Source of the DNA: Salinispora arenicola
Lineage (GTDB): Bacteria > Actinomycetota > Actinomycetes > Mycobacteriales > Micromonosporaceae
Direction of reading: 5' to 3'
DNA: 64,000 nt
NCBI RefSeq assembly: GCF_006716065.1
Contig: NZ_VFOL01000001.1
Coordinates: 3,472,001 to 3,536,000, forward strand
A program made the translations under genes and the position numbers. The notes beneath the pieces are model-generated. The model was not told the origin of the DNA and searched no databases. It saw only the letters and a list, made by a program, of their open reading frames with translations. Positions 24,887 to 34,386 of this stretch are shown here, piece by piece. How positions within the stretch are numbered: position 1 is the stretch's first letter; every line of letters starts with the position of its first letter.

Positions 24887-25780
24887 TCAGCCCGGCAGGT
24901 CGAACAGGTCGGCCGCGTTGGCCCAGCACACCGCGCGCAGCCAGGCATCGCCCAGGTCGAGCCGGGCCAGCCCGGTGAGCTGTTCGGCGTAGGCGTACGG
25001 CAGGTTGGGAAAGTCGCTGCCGAGCAGCACCTTGCCGGCCAGGCCCAGCTCGCGCAGCCGGGGCAACTCCGCCGCGGGAAAGGGCACGAACTGGTCGAAG
25101 AACGGGGTGAAGGCCATGGTGGTGTCCAGCCGCACGTTCTCGTACCGGTCGGCGAGGTCAAGGAACGCCGAATAGTCCGGTGCGCCGAGGTGTGCCACCA
25201 CCGCGGCAAGCCTGGGGTGCTGGGCGAGCACAGCGGCGAACGGGTCGGGACCGGTGTGTGCGGTGCCGGCCGGGGCGTGCCCGGCGTGTACCACCACCGG
25301 TACCCCCGCGTCGGCGAGCAGCCCCCACACCGGATCGAGCAGTGGGTCGGTCGGTGCGAACCCGCCGACCTGCACATGCACCTTGAACACCCGGGCGCCG
25401 GCGGCGAGCGCCTCGGCGACATAGCGGGGTGCCGTCGGCTCGGGGAAGAATGTCGCCGACGGCAGGCAGTCCGGGTTCGCGCGGGCGAAGTCGAGGGTCC
25501 AGGTGTTCAGGTCGGCGGCCATCGCGGGGCGGTGTGCGTACGCCAGCGCGCTGAACGCCCGTACGCCCAGTCGGCGCAGGTGCGCGAGTCGGTCCGCGTC
25601 GCTCCACCGGTAGCGGATGGGCCAGGTGGTGCCGATGAGCGGCCCGGCCGAGTCGAAGTACGCCCACACCCGGCGCAGTAGCCGGGGCGGAAGGAAATGC
25701 ACGTGTACGTCGGCGAGGCCGGGCAGACCGAGATGCTGCCAGAACGCCGGGACGTCCGCGTCGTCAGCGGCTACCGTCAC
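24887..25780 (-). CDS. Amidohydrolase-2 family TIM-barrel hydrolase
   Basis: A 297-residue metal-dependent amidohydrolase. LADVHVHFLPP has the HxH metal pair of strand 1, VVVHAGHAP and VVAHLGAPDY the later histidines, and LLGSDFPN the Asp of strand 8. The family includes decarboxylases (ACMSD-like) and hydrolases of lactones or amides. GTG 25780 follows the upstream gene's stop by six bases, with GAGG upstream; the open frame continues further upstream but overlaps that gene. It is the second gene of a pair with the YdjM-like membrane protein, though no functional link is evident. Confidence 0.85.
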   Translation of the reverse strand: MTVAADDADVPAFWQHLGLPGLADVHVHFLPPRLLRRVWAYFDSAGPLIGTTWPIRYRWSDADRLAHLRRLGVRAFSALAYAHRPAMAADLNTWTLDFARANPDCLPSATFFPEPTAPRYVAEALAAGARVFKVHVQVGGFAPTDPLLDPVWGLLADAGVPVVVHAGHAPAGTAHTGPDPFAAVLAQHPRLAAVVAHLGAPDYSAFLDLADRYENVRLDTTMAFTPFFDQFVPFPAAELPRLRELGLAGKVLLGSDFPNLPYAYAEQLTGLARLDLGDAWLRAVCWANAADLFDLPG

Positions 25781-25785
25781 GGTCG

Positions 25786-26595
25786 TCAGACCTCGATGTC
25801 GAAACGGCTGAGTAGGTTCGGGGCGATCAGTCCGATGGTGGCCAGCACCGAGACGATGGTGAGCGCGGTCCGGACGAACACCACCTCGGTCCTGCCGCCC
25901 GCACGAAGTGCGATCGAGTCCGGCAGGCTGATCATCCTCCACATCCGGCGTTTGATCGGAATGGGCCAGAGGATCGGTACCCCGGCCCGGGTGATCATGT
26001 CACCGAGGATATGGACGAAACAGCCGACGCCGACGGCCAGCCCGATCATCGGATAGCCGCGGTCCCCCGGGAGCGTGGCGAAGGTGAACCATGCCGCGGC
26101 GAGCGAGGCCAGGGTGACCACGAGCCAGCCGGCGCGTTCGGCCCACTCGTCGAAGAGGCCACGCAGGGCGAGACCGAACATGAAGAACAGGATACCGATC
26201 ACGGCCCACTTGCCGTACGCGGCGCACAGCGTGGTGGTGCCCCAGCCGACCAGCACGGTGAAGGGGATGGTGTGGGTCAGCGTGCGGTGACCGTTGCTGC
26301 GGCGTGGGTCGCGACTCAGCTTCGTCGCATAGTAGACGCCAAGCGACACCTTCTCCGTCACCTCGGCGACGAAGAGGGAGAAGACCCCGAAGGTGCGGGC
26401 GACCGTGGCGCCACCCTGGTTACGGGTGACCTTGCCGGACAGGTCGAGGTCGGGCAAGAGCGCCGCACCCGCGCAGACCGCGGTGCCGACGGCGAGCGCG
26501 AGTGGTGACTGTTCGTAGCCGGCGAACTGGTCCAGCGCCCAGGAACCAGCCAGCCACACCGCCGCGCCGGACAGCGCGTGCGACGGTCCCATCAT
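25786..26595 (-). CDS. YdjM/LexA-regulated-type membrane-bound metal-dependent hydrolase
   Basis: A 269-residue integral membrane protein of the YdjM family (DUF457). The N-terminal MMGPSHALSGAAVWL, the acidic pair LLPDLDL, HRTLTHTIPF and HILGDMIT are the conserved His/Asp clusters thought to bind metal. About six membrane segments follow. The biochemical activity of the family is not established. The gene is immediately upstream of the amidohydrolase gene on the same strand. Confidence 0.85.
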   Translation of the reverse strand: MMGPSHALSGAAVWLAGSWALDQFAGYEQSPLALAVGTAVCAGAALLPDLDLSGKVTRNQGGATVARTFGVFSLFVAEVTEKVSLGVYYATKLSRDPRRSNGHRTLTHTIPFTVLVGWGTTTLCAAYGKWAVIGILFFMFGLALRGLFDEWAERAGWLVVTLASLAAAWFTFATLPGDRGYPMIGLAVGVGCFVHILGDMITRAGVPILWPIPIKRRMWRMISLPDSIALRAGGRTEVVFVRTALTIVSVLATIGLIAPNLLSRFDIEV

Positions 26596-26842
26596 GCCCG
26601 CTCACCCTCACCGGATCTTGGACGCCAGAAGCTACGTCACTGTAGTTCAGCGGCATACCGCGAGGGGGAGCACCCGCCCTCCGCAAGGGACGGTCCGGAC
26701 GCGGGGGCAGCCGACCGGTAGCGCCCGCGCACGTTACGGCTCGTGTTTCGTGCGGACCGGGGCACGACGGCGGATGACAAAACCAGGTGATCGGGATCGT
26801 CGGTGGCCGCTATGGTGGCGCGGGCTGCTGACGGAGGGCGAC

Positions 26843-27544
26843 ATGGCAGGTGCACGACGGCGAGGGCAGGTGCTGATCTTCGATGCTGACGATACGCTCT
26901 GGGAGAACAACGTCGTGTTCGAGCGGGTCATTGAGGACTTTCTGACCTGGGTGGAGCACCCGACTCTCGACCGCGCCGAGATTCGTACGATCCTCGACGA
27001 CATCGAGCGGGCCAACGCGATCGTGCACGGCTACGGCAGCAGGGTCTTCCTCCGCAGTCTCGGTGAGTGTTTCGAACGGCTGCAGGAGCGGCCAGCCACG
27101 GCCGCCGAGCGGCGGGGGATCGAGGAGTTGGCCGTGGCCCTGGCCGAGCACCAGGTGGAGCTGATGCCGGGGGTGGCCGAGGCGCTGGGCGAGTTGGTCG
27201 GCCGGCACGACCTGTTTCTGCTCACCAAGGGCGACCGGAAGGAGCAGCAGCGGAAGCTGGACGCCTCGGGCCTGCTGCACCACTTCCGGGCCGCGCACAT
27301 CGTGCCCGAGAAGGATGTGACCACCTACCGGTGGCTGGCCAACGAGCACGACTTCGAACCGTCCCGTGCCTGGATGGTCGGAAACTCGCCGAAGTCAGAT
27401 ATTCTGCCGGCCCGCGCGGCGGGGATGAACGCCGTGTACGTGCCGAACGAGAACACCTGGGTGCTGGAGCACGACGTGCTGGATCGCAACGATCCCGCGG
27501 TGCTGCACCTCGCCGCCTTCCCGGACCTGCTGCACCACTTTTGA
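26843..27544 (+). CDS. HAD-superfamily phosphatase
   Basis: A 233-residue HAD hydrolase with a helical cap. Motif I is LIFDADDTLWENN (nucleophile Asp and general acid Asp), motif II LFLLTKGD, motif III lysine in PEKDVTTY, motif IV GNSPKSDILPA. This D-A-D-D-T-L-W form is typical of a family of uncharacterised haloacid-dehalogenase-like phosphatases. ATG 26843 has GGAGGG four bases upstream; 83 more codons are open upstream but look non-coding. Substrate unknown. Confidence 0.88.
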   Translation: MAGARRRGQVLIFDADDTLWENNVVFERVIEDFLTWVEHPTLDRAEIRTILDDIERANAIVHGYGSRVFLRSLGECFERLQERPATAAERRGIEELAVALAEHQVELMPGVAEALGELVGRHDLFLLTKGDRKEQQRKLDASGLLHHFRAAHIVPEKDVTTYRWLANEHDFEPSRAWMVGNSPKSDILPARAAGMNAVYVPNENTWVLEHDVLDRNDPAVLHLAAFPDLLHHF

Positions 27545-27560
27545 TCCGTCCGGCCGCCTG

Positions 27561-27588
27561 GACGGCTCGGGTTCGACCGAGCGGGGTC
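27561..27588. terminator. Hairpin between convergent genes
   Basis: GCTCGG GTTCGA CCGAGC (27565-27582) with an outer GGAC/GTCC pairing, in the 61-base gap between the HAD gene (+) and the small gene on the other strand. Confidence 0.55.
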
Positions 27589-27605
27589 CGTCGGACCTGC
27601 GCTGT

Positions 27606-27875
27606 TCAGATCTCCGTGCCACGGACGATGGCCACCGCCACCCGGCAGAACTCGTCCATGTCTGGTTGGAACCCGGCCGCGATGTCCGGGTGCAGGCCGG
27701 CTCGGGTCTCGTCCAGCAGCCGCTGGCAGACCTGCTCGACCGGCTCGTCGGTATAGCTTGCCCGTACCCGGTCGGTGGCGGCCTGTAGCGCCGAGGTCAA
27801 CTGGTCCTCCAGCGGGCCGCGCAGTTTCTCCTGCACCGCATCGCGGGGGTCCAGCGTGACGTGTGGCTCCGACAT
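27606..27875 (-). CDS. Small alpha-helical hypothetical protein
   Basis: An 89-residue acidic protein starting MSEPHVTLDPRDAVQEKLRG, predicted to be mostly helical, with no signal or membrane segment. GGGAGCG lies six bases before the ATG. It is encoded 46 bases downstream of the RusA-like gene on the same strand, so the two may form an operon. The spacing of hydrophobic residues suggests a small bundle; I do not recognise the family. Confidence 0.7.
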   Translation of the reverse strand: MSEPHVTLDPRDAVQEKLRGPLEDQLTSALQAATDRVRASYTDEPVEQVCQRLLDETRAGLHPDIAAGFQPDMDEFCRVAVAIVRGTEI

Positions 27876-27921
27876 CGGCGCTCCCTTCCTCGACGACCGG
27901 GTACCCCACCGCGGGCGTCGG

Positions 27922-28353
27922 TTAAACCGCGGCCGGTACGGCGGCCACCCGTACCTCGTACGAGTAGTCCTCCGCCGGTTCCTCCCGATACGTCAACGTT
28001 CGAATTTGCCGGTCATCGTCGTAAAGTGCGACATCCACCAGGACACCGAGGTGGGTCAGGCCGATGCTGGCCACCCGCTTCTTGTCCTGGAGCACCGCAC
28101 ACACCCCACCGAGCAGGGTGCTCGCGTCGGAGGTTCGGTGCCCCGGCGGGCAGCGCAGCACGAGGTCCACCTCGACTGGCCCGGACAGCGGGGTCCAGCC
28201 GGTGTGCTGGGCCGCCTCGCAGGCCGCCTGGAGCAGGGCGCGGACCCTCGTCGCCTGCCGGTGCCCGGCGGCGAAGATGGACAGCGCCTCGGTCTTGATC
28301 GGTGGCAGGCCACTTACCTCGAAGGTCAGGGTGAGAGCGCGGGTGTCCTGCAC
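27922..28353 (-). CDS. RusA-like fold protein of unknown activity
   Basis: A 143-residue protein from GTG 28353 with GAGGAGG upstream. Its layout follows RusA Holliday-junction resolvases: an N-terminal strand LTLTFEVSGLPPIKTEAL, a basic helix with HRQATRVRALL, a strand VEVDLVLRCPP, then the active-site region and the strand VDVALYDDDRQIRTLTY, close to the RusA pattern 'V-x-Y-x-DD-x-Q-I'. The usual 'DxDN' pair before the central helix is SDAST here, so only part of the acidic site is retained. It may be a DNA-binding relative that has lost cleavage. It shares an operon with the 89-residue gene. Confidence 0.5.
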   Translation of the reverse strand: MQDTRALTLTFEVSGLPPIKTEALSIFAAGHRQATRVRALLQAACEAAQHTGWTPLSGPVEVDLVLRCPPGHRTSDASTLLGGVCAVLQDKKRVASIGLTHLGVLVDVALYDDDRQIRTLTYREEPAEDYSYEVRVAAVPAAV

Positions 28354-28522
28354 AACGGCACCTCCTCGTTGCGGACGATCCTGCCCAATCGGCGGGGCAG
28401 CGGTGAGGGTTCCCGCGAGAACCGACCGATCGGGCGGGCAGGGTTGGCCGAGGCGTGTCGACATCGCTGGCGAACGCGCAGGTAAGGTTAGTCCACCTGG
28501 TGGGCTCTGGGTAACTGTTCGC

Positions 28523-29455
28523 TCACTCGGTGGGATGTTGCCCGGGTTGCGACGCAGTTGCGACAGTTGATCGGACAAACTCGGCGACCACCGTGCCGAG
28601 CCGTTTACCGGCGTCCTCCTGAAGGAAGTGCCCAGCTGCCTCGATCACGGGATGGTCGATTCCGGCAGCGCCCGGCACGAGGCTGCGAAGCACTGGTGCC
28701 ATCGCCGCCGTGATCGGATCCTGGTCACTGAACGCCACCAGGAACGGGCGGTCCCAGCGGGACAGTTCGGTCCAGGCGGCGCGGTTGGCGCCGGTGGCCG
28801 GGTCGTCCGGCGTGGTCGGCACCAGGGTAGGCATGGCGCGGACACCCGCGAGGTAGGACTGGTCCGGGAACGGCGCGTCGTAGGCCGCCAGCGCCTCCGC
28901 GGTCAGCTCGCTCAGGCAGCCCATCTGCACGAGGCGGGACACCTCCAGCTCGGGGGCCGTCTCGACCACCTTCCGGAACTGCCACCAGATGTCCGGCATC
29001 GGCTGGTCGCCGGTGGGTAACCCGGTGTTGGCGGCCACCACTCGGGCGAACCGGTCCGGGTGCTCGGCGACCAGACGAAGCCCGATCAGACCGCCCCAGT
29101 CCTGCCCGACCAGCGTCACCCCGGTCAGGCCCAGCTTGTCGAAGGCGAAGCCGCGTACCCACTCGACGTGCCGGGCGTAGCTGTGCTCCGCGCGTGTGGC
29201 TGGCTTGTCGGACCGGCCGAAGCCGATGAGGTCCGGCGCGATGGCACGCAACCCGGCGTCGGCGAGGACCGGGATGACCTTGCGGTACAGGAAGGACCAG
29301 CTGGGCTCACCGTGCAACAGCAGCACGGGTTCCCCGTCCGCTGGGCCGGCTTCGACGTAGGCCATCCGTATGCCGTCCAGGTCGACATACTGGGGTTCGT
29401 AGGGGAAGTCGGGCAGGTTGTCGAACCGGTTGTCCGGGGTACGCAGTACAGACAT
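28523..29455 (-). CDS. Haloalkane dehalogenase-like alpha/beta hydrolase
   Basis: A 310-residue protein closest in pattern to haloalkane dehalogenases of subfamily I (DhlA/DhmA): N-terminal VLRTPDNRFDNLPDFPY, oxyanion/halide motif HGEPSWSFLYRK (Glu and Trp), nucleophile Asp in GQDWGG, later Asp in FSDQDPIT and the catalytic His in EAAGHFLQED. These enzymes hydrolyse C-halogen bonds to alcohols. The start ATG 29455 has no ribosome site; CAATAT (29464-29469 on the other strand) is a good -10 so the mRNA is probably leaderless. No chlorinated-compound genes are nearby. Confidence 0.88.
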   Translation of the reverse strand: MSVLRTPDNRFDNLPDFPYEPQYVDLDGIRMAYVEAGPADGEPVLLLHGEPSWSFLYRKVIPVLADAGLRAIAPDLIGFGRSDKPATRAEHSYARHVEWVRGFAFDKLGLTGVTLVGQDWGGLIGLRLVAEHPDRFARVVAANTGLPTGDQPMPDIWWQFRKVVETAPELEVSRLVQMGCLSELTAEALAAYDAPFPDQSYLAGVRAMPTLVPTTPDDPATGANRAAWTELSRWDRPFLVAFSDQDPITAAMAPVLRSLVPGAAGIDHPVIEAAGHFLQEDAGKRLGTVVAEFVRSTVATASQPGQHPTE

Positions 29456-29625
29456 GGCAGTCAATATTGCACAGTGCGCCGGTTTTCGGTGCTGCTGCCT
29501 GCCGGCGACCCGGTTCGGGGTGGCCGGCGAACGCCAAGCCCCGGCTCGATGGACCCCGCACCCTGGCTCAACGGACCCCGGGCCCGGACCGGCGAACCCC
29601 GACCCTGGCCTGGTGCCGGGGTCGC

Positions 29626-30627
29626 TCAGCAGACCCGGGCCGGATGGGGGACCGCGTCCGGGCCGTCCTGCTCGATGGCGGTGAGGCTGGCGACCGTGGT
29701 AGCGGCGATGTTGCGCATCGCCTCCTCGGTGAAGAACGCCTGATGGCCGGTGATCAGCACATTCGGGAAGGTGTTGAGCCGGGAGAAGTCGTCGTCACCG
29801 AGCACCCGGTCGGAGAGGTCCTCGAAGAACAGGTCGGTCTCCTCTTCGTACACGTCGAGGCCGAGGTAGCCGATCCGGCCACTCTTGAGCCCGTCGATCA
29901 CCGCTCGCGTGTCCACCAGAGCCCCCCGGCTGGTGTTGATCAGCATCACGCCAGCGCGCATCTGGGTGATCCGTTCGGGGTTGATGAGGTGCTGGGTGTC
30001 CGGGGTCAGCGGACAGTGCAGGGTAATGACGTCCGAGTCGGTCAGCAGACGCTGGAGCGGCACGTACTCGACTCCGGTCGCCACCGCCGCGTCGTCCGGG
30101 TAGGGGTCACTGGCGATGACCCGGCAGCCGAAACCGGACAGGATGCGGGCCACGCAGAGCCCGATCTTGCCGGTGCCGACGATGCCGACGGTCCGGCCGT
30201 GCAGGTCGAAGCCGAGCAACCCAGTGAGCGCGAAGTTGTGTTCCCGGACCCGGTTGTACGCCCGGTAGATCTTGCGGTTGAGGGCGAGCATCAGGCCCAC
30301 TGTGTGCTCGGCTACGGCGTACGGCGAGTATTCCGGCACCCGGACCACGGTGAGGCCGAGCCGACGGGCGGCGGCTACGTCGACGTGGTTGAACCCGGCA
30401 GAGCGAAGCGCGATGAGGCGGACGCCGAGCGCGTCCAACCGCTGCAGCACGTCGGTGCCGAGATCGTCGTTGACGAACGCGCAGACCGCCGTCGCACCGC
30501 CGGCGAGCTGGGCGGTCTGTGGGGTGAGCCGGGGCTCGAGGAATTCCAGGTCGTGGCCGTCTGCTGGGTTGGCCGCCGACAGGAACTCCCGGTCATACGG
30601 CTTTGTGCTGAACACCGACACGCGCAT
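29626..30627 (-). CDS. ldhA: D-2-hydroxyacid dehydrogenase (D-lactate dehydrogenase type)
   Basis: A 333-residue D-isomer-specific NAD-dependent 2-hydroxyacid dehydrogenase. [44 protein letters not shown] (NAD loop), [10 protein letters not shown] and the catalytic [13 protein letters not shown] (His) match LdhA of fermentative D-lactate formation. It stands alone. The gene symbol rests on the pattern of conserved residues, not on a search; related dehydrogenases for other 2-keto acids are possible. Confidence 0.88.
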   Translation of the reverse strand: MRVSVFSTKPYDREFLSAANPADGHDLEFLEPRLTPQTAQLAGGATAVCAFVNDDLGTDVLQRLDALGVRLIALRSAGFNHVDVAAARRLGLTVVRVPEYSPYAVAEHTVGLMLALNRKIYRAYNRVREHNFALTGLLGFDLHGRTVGIVGTGKIGLCVARILSGFGCRVIASDPYPDDAAVATGVEYVPLQRLLTDSDVITLHCPLTPDTQHLINPERITQMRAGVMLINTSRGALVDTRAVIDGLKSGRIGYLGLDVYEEETDLFFEDLSDRVLGDDDFSRLNTFPNVLITGHQAFFTEEAMRNIAATTVASLTAIEQDGPDAVPHPARVC

Positions 30628-30735
30628 CAGGAACCTCCCGGTGACACCGTACGACGTGGGTGTTTGCCCTCGAAGGGCGGGTTGTCGACTAGGATTTACC
30701 GAATTTTGCGGAATGAAAAAGACATTTCAGTATGA

Positions 30736-32139
30736 GTGATAAGGTTTGGTGTGCCACGCCGTCCGCGCCCTTCTCGGCCCCCTCGCCGCGGCGTCGCTTC
30801 GGTGGGTGGCAACGCCCGACCCCGCCGTGGACTGACCCTGATCGCAGCCTCCGCGTGCGTCTTCATCGTGCAGCTGGACTTCTACGCGTTGAACCTCGCG
30901 CTGCCGTCGATGGCGGCGGAACTGGGTAGCTCCACCACCGATCTGCAATGGGTGATCAGCGGCTACATCCTCGCCCAGGCGGCGTTCCTCATTCCCGGCG
31001 GGAAACTCGGTGACATTCTCGGCCGCAGGCGGGTGCTCGTCGCCGGTTTGGTGACCTTCGGTGTGGGCTCGCTCGGTGCCGGTCTGGGCTCCGATCCGTC
31101 CATCGTCATCGCTTTTCGGGTCGTGCAGGGCATGGGGTCAGGAATCGTGTTCCCCCTCGCTTTCGCGGTAATCACCGAGGCGTACCCGGGGCGGCAGGCG
31201 AAGCAGGCGATCGGCAACGCCTACGGCATCGGGGCGGTGGCGCTGGCGCTCGGACCGCTGCTCGGCGGTGGGGTCACCGAGCTGATCAGCTGGCGAAGCG
31301 TGCTCCTGGTGAACGTGCCGTTGTGCCTCGCCGCCATCGGTGTCGCCCTCGCCTGGCTACCGGAGTCGCGTGACCCCACCGTGCCCCGGACGATCGACCT
31401 GTACGGCCTGGTTGTGGTGGTATTCGGGATCGTCGCGATCACCGTGGCCGCCGATCGCATGAACGCCTGGCGCCCGGTCGCTGCCGTCGCTCTCGCCGTC
31501 GGCGGGCTCGTGCTCCTGGTCGCCTTTGTGCTACGGGAACGGGTGGCGGGAAATCCACTGGTAAGGCTGGACCTGTTCCACGACACCGCATTTGTGGCGG
31601 TGACTCTCATGGGAATGGTCGCCAACATTGCCTTCGTGGTTGCGGTGTTCGCCACGACGATCCATCTGCAACAGGTTCGGGGCTACTCACCATTTATTGC
31701 GGGTATGGCGGTGCTCGCCGCCTCCATCAGCGGCGGGGCTGCCGGTCCGCTCGCGGGTAGCATCAGTCAGCGGGTCGAGATTCGTCGATTGATTGCCACG
31801 GCTACCCTGGTCGGCGCGCTTGGTCTGCTCGTGGTGGCCTTCGGCGGCCAGATTGGGCCGTACCTGCTCGGTCTGGCGGTCGCCGGGTTCGGCTACCGGA
31901 CCGGGTTCACCCTGACCAATCTGGGCACGCAGGCCATGGTTCCGGCCGAACGGGCCGGCGAGGCGTCCGGTGTCACGCTCGCGATCCTGTTCGCCGCCTC
32001 CGGCGTCGCGGTCGCGGCGGCCGGCACGCTGATCGAGCAGGGGGACCTGTCGACGGGCATCATGCGGGTCCTCCTGGGGACCGCGATCGGTAGCGCCGTG
32101 GCCACGATAGTTCTGGCCAGGATCTTCCGACGTCGCTGA
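30736..32139 (+). CDS. MFS drug exporter, 14-helix DHA2 type
   Basis: A 467-residue major facilitator with 14 predicted membrane helices (EmrB/QacA subfamily). Helix 1 contains VFIVQLDFYALNLALPSM (motif D1), followed by GKLGDILGRRRVL (motif A) and VQGMGSGIVFPLA with the antiporter motif C region. A basic arginine/proline-rich N-terminal tail of about 30 residues precedes helix 1; GTG 30736 has no clear ribosome site and the real start may be a later codon. An AT-rich stretch (30690-30735) upstream likely holds the promoter. No regulator is adjacent. Confidence 0.87.
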   Translation: MIRFGVPRRPRPSRPPRRGVASVGGNARPRRGLTLIAASACVFIVQLDFYALNLALPSMAAELGSSTTDLQWVISGYILAQAAFLIPGGKLGDILGRRRVLVAGLVTFGVGSLGAGLGSDPSIVIAFRVVQGMGSGIVFPLAFAVITEAYPGRQAKQAIGNAYGIGAVALALGPLLGGGVTELISWRSVLLVNVPLCLAAIGVALAWLPESRDPTVPRTIDLYGLVVVVFGIVAITVAADRMNAWRPVAAVALAVGGLVLLVAFVLRERVAGNPLVRLDLFHDTAFVAVTLMGMVANIAFVVAVFATTIHLQQVRGYSPFIAGMAVLAASISGGAAGPLAGSISQRVEIRRLIATATLVGALGLLVVAFGGQIGPYLLGLAVAGFGYRTGFTLTNLGTQAMVPAERAGEASGVTLAILFAASGVAVAAAGTLIEQGDLSTGIMRVLLGTAIGSAVATIVLARIFRRR

Positions 32140-32192
32140 CCGGTCGACGGTGCGGCGGCGGGGGCGGGGGCGCTACGGCCGGCGCCACCGCG

Positions 32193-33185
32193 TCACCCGA
32201 GTTCTGCTCGGGCGGCGAGTGGGGTGCGTCCGGTCCAGGCGTGAAACGCACGGTAGAACGAGCTGGGTTCGTCGTAGCCGAGGAGGAATGCGATCTCGGC
32301 CACCGAGAGGCTCCCCTCGCTGAGATAGCGGTGGGCGATCGATCGTCTGGTGTCGTTGAGTACGGTCTGGAAGTTGGTGCCTTCGCTCTTCAGCTGACGT
32401 TGCAGCGTGCGGGCCCCCAACGTCAGTTCACGGGCCACGCCGTCGACGGTGCCCCGGCCGCTGGGTAGTAGTTCGAGCAGGGCGGCCTGTACCCGTTGGC
32501 GTACCGTGGAGCCGCGCTCCAGGTGGGCGAGCCGGCTGCGGAGTTCCGGCTCGAAGAACTCCCACATCGGCTCGTTGGCGGTGAGGAACGGGCGGGCCGA
32601 GTCCCGGGCGCTGAAGGTCACGGTGAAACGCTCGGTCTGCTGTACGCGAACTCCGAGGTAGTCGGCGAGTGCACCGGCGGCGGACGGTGGCTGCGCGCTG
32701 GTGACGGCGACCGGCACCACCCTCGTTCGGGTGGCCAGTCGGGCCAGGGCGACCCACCACACGAGCTCGGTCGTCGTCAGGACTTCCGGGGGCCGGTGGT
32801 GTGGCGGCCAGTGCAGTTCCACCTCGAGCCCTTCACCGGTGGTAGCGATGACGAGTCGTAGCGGTCCGATGAGCGCCTTGTACGTGGCGATGCGGGCAGC
32901 GGCCACGCCGAGGTTCGGGCTGCACAGCGCCGCGAAGAGCGGCGGATGGAACGCCTCGACGGAGATGGCCTGACCGATCCGGATCGGCAGCCCGGGGTCG
33001 GCGGCCTCGGCGGCGACCGCCTCCCACAGGGCGTAGAACCGCTCTGGTGTCAGGGTGGCCGGGCCGTCGGACAGCGTGTCTCCCGGCAGCCCGGCCCGGC
33101 GCAGGATGTTGCCGACGGACAGGCCCAGATCGGACAGCAGCACCCGGGCGTTCGGGTCCAGTCGGTAGTGCTCGTTGATCGACAT
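32193..33185 (-). CDS. AraC-family regulator with arabinose-binding-like N-domain
   Basis: A 330-residue AraC regulator of the OruR/ArgR-like subgroup: residues 20-200 form the N-terminal ligand domain (IRIGQAISVEAFHPPLFAAL), residues about 235-330 the two HTH motifs (VARELTLGARTLQRQLKSEG and SVAEIAFLLGYDEPSSFYRA). GGAGGA lies six bases before ATG 33185. It follows the SDR gene by 31 bases on the same strand, so it is likely cotranscribed with and regulates that oxidoreductase. Confidence 0.9.
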   Translation of the reverse strand: MSINEHYRLDPNARVLLSDLGLSVGNILRRAGLPGDTLSDGPATLTPERFYALWEAVAAEAADPGLPIRIGQAISVEAFHPPLFAALCSPNLGVAAARIATYKALIGPLRLVIATTGEGLEVELHWPPHHRPPEVLTTTELVWWVALARLATRTRVVPVAVTSAQPPSAAGALADYLGVRVQQTERFTVTFSARDSARPFLTANEPMWEFFEPELRSRLAHLERGSTVRQRVQAALLELLPSGRGTVDGVARELTLGARTLQRQLKSEGTNFQTVLNDTRRSIAHRYLSEGSLSVAEIAFLLGYDEPSSFYRAFHAWTGRTPLAARAELG

Positions 33186-33216
33186 GCTGTGTCCTCCCTG
33201 GTCGGCCGCGGCGGGC

Positions 33217-34134
33217 TCAGACCGTGAGGGCAACTCCCGTCTCCCGCTCAGAGACCTGCCACAGCCTGCGGATGGCGGCGCCGGCCCCGGGACGCAGGAC
33301 CGGCAGCCGGACGGCTCGGCCGGTGTTGCCGAACCGCGGGCCGTAGAACTGGCCACCCCTGGCGTCCGGGTCGGTGGCGGCGCGGATCTGGGGCATCGCG
33401 CCGTTCACGATACCCATGCCCATGTGCCGGGCCATCCAGGCGAAGAAGGCGCCCATCCAACCCCCACCACCCTGCTCGACCGTGTGGACCTGTAGGTCGC
33501 TGCTGGTCAGGCCCGGATGCGCGATAAGGCTCTGGGCGTTCACCCCGGCCCGGTCGAACTCCTGCTGCAAACCGAGGGCGAAGTGGTAGTTGGCGAGCTT
33601 GGACTGGCCGTAGGCGCGCCACGGGCCGTAGGTGCCGTTCAGGTGTGGATTGTCCGGATCGACTGAGCGACCGAAATGGTGAGCCGTTGACGTCACGGTC
33701 ACGACCCGGGCGGCGGGTGCCGCCAGGAGCGCCGGCATCAGCAACGCCGTCAACGTCCAGTGCCCGAGGTGGTTGACCCCGAACTGCATCTCGTACCCGT
33801 CGGTGGTCCGGCGCTCTGGCAGCGCCATCAGCCCGGCGTTGTTGACCAGGATGTCGATCTGGCCGTGCCGGGCCAGGATCTGTTCGGCGGCCTGTCGCAC
33901 CGACGCCTGCGAGCCGAGATCGAGCTCGACCAGTTCCAGGGACGCGGTCGGGGTCTCCACCCGGATCTCCGCCACCGCCTTTGTCGCCTTGTCCTGATTA
34001 CGCACCGCCATCACCACATGCGCACCCCGGCTGGCGAACACCTTCGCGGTTTCCAGCCCCAGGCCCCCGTTGGCTCCGGTGACCACCGCCGTTCTGCCGG
34101 TCAGGTCCGGAACCGATTCGCGACGAAATTCCAC
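33217..34134 (-). CDS. SDR oxidoreductase (retinol/protochlorophyllide reductase-like)
   Basis: A 305-residue SDR of the extended retinol-dehydrogenase-like type: TGANGGLGLETAKVFASRGA (cofactor), NNAGLMALPERRTTDGYEMQ, VTVTSTAHHFG (Ser) and YGQSKLAN (Tyr, Lys). GTG 34134 has AAGGAGGAGG. Typical relatives reduce or oxidise alcohols, sterols or aldehydes with NADP. It forms a pair with the AraC regulator downstream; the AraC gene probably senses its substrate. Confidence 0.88.
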   Translation of the reverse strand: MEFRRESVPDLTGRTAVVTGANGGLGLETAKVFASRGAHVVMAVRNQDKATKAVAEIRVETPTASLELVELDLGSQASVRQAAEQILARHGQIDILVNNAGLMALPERRTTDGYEMQFGVNHLGHWTLTALLMPALLAAPAARVVTVTSTAHHFGRSVDPDNPHLNGTYGPWRAYGQSKLANYHFALGLQQEFDRAGVNAQSLIAHPGLTSSDLQVHTVEQGGGGWMGAFFAWMARHMGMGIVNGAMPQIRAATDPDARGGQFYGPRFGNTGRAVRLPVLRPGAGAAIRRLWQVSERETGVALTV

Positions 34135-34386
34135 CGAACCTCCTCCTTGTACGTCCGTGTCAGCAAGTCTGGTCCGCAAAGGGCGCCACGGCACTAGCGG
34201 AACGCGCCAACCTCATATCACATGACGACAGGGCTCCGTGGTGCCATGCCACACGCCGCCGTCGCACAGCCGGGGTCACTGGGCCCTGCCCCGACCACTC
34301 GTGTCGCGGTGAACCGGCCGTCCTGGCTCACCGCATATGCGGCTAATCGGTCCGTACCCGGCAGGACCGGTGCTACAACGAGTCAC

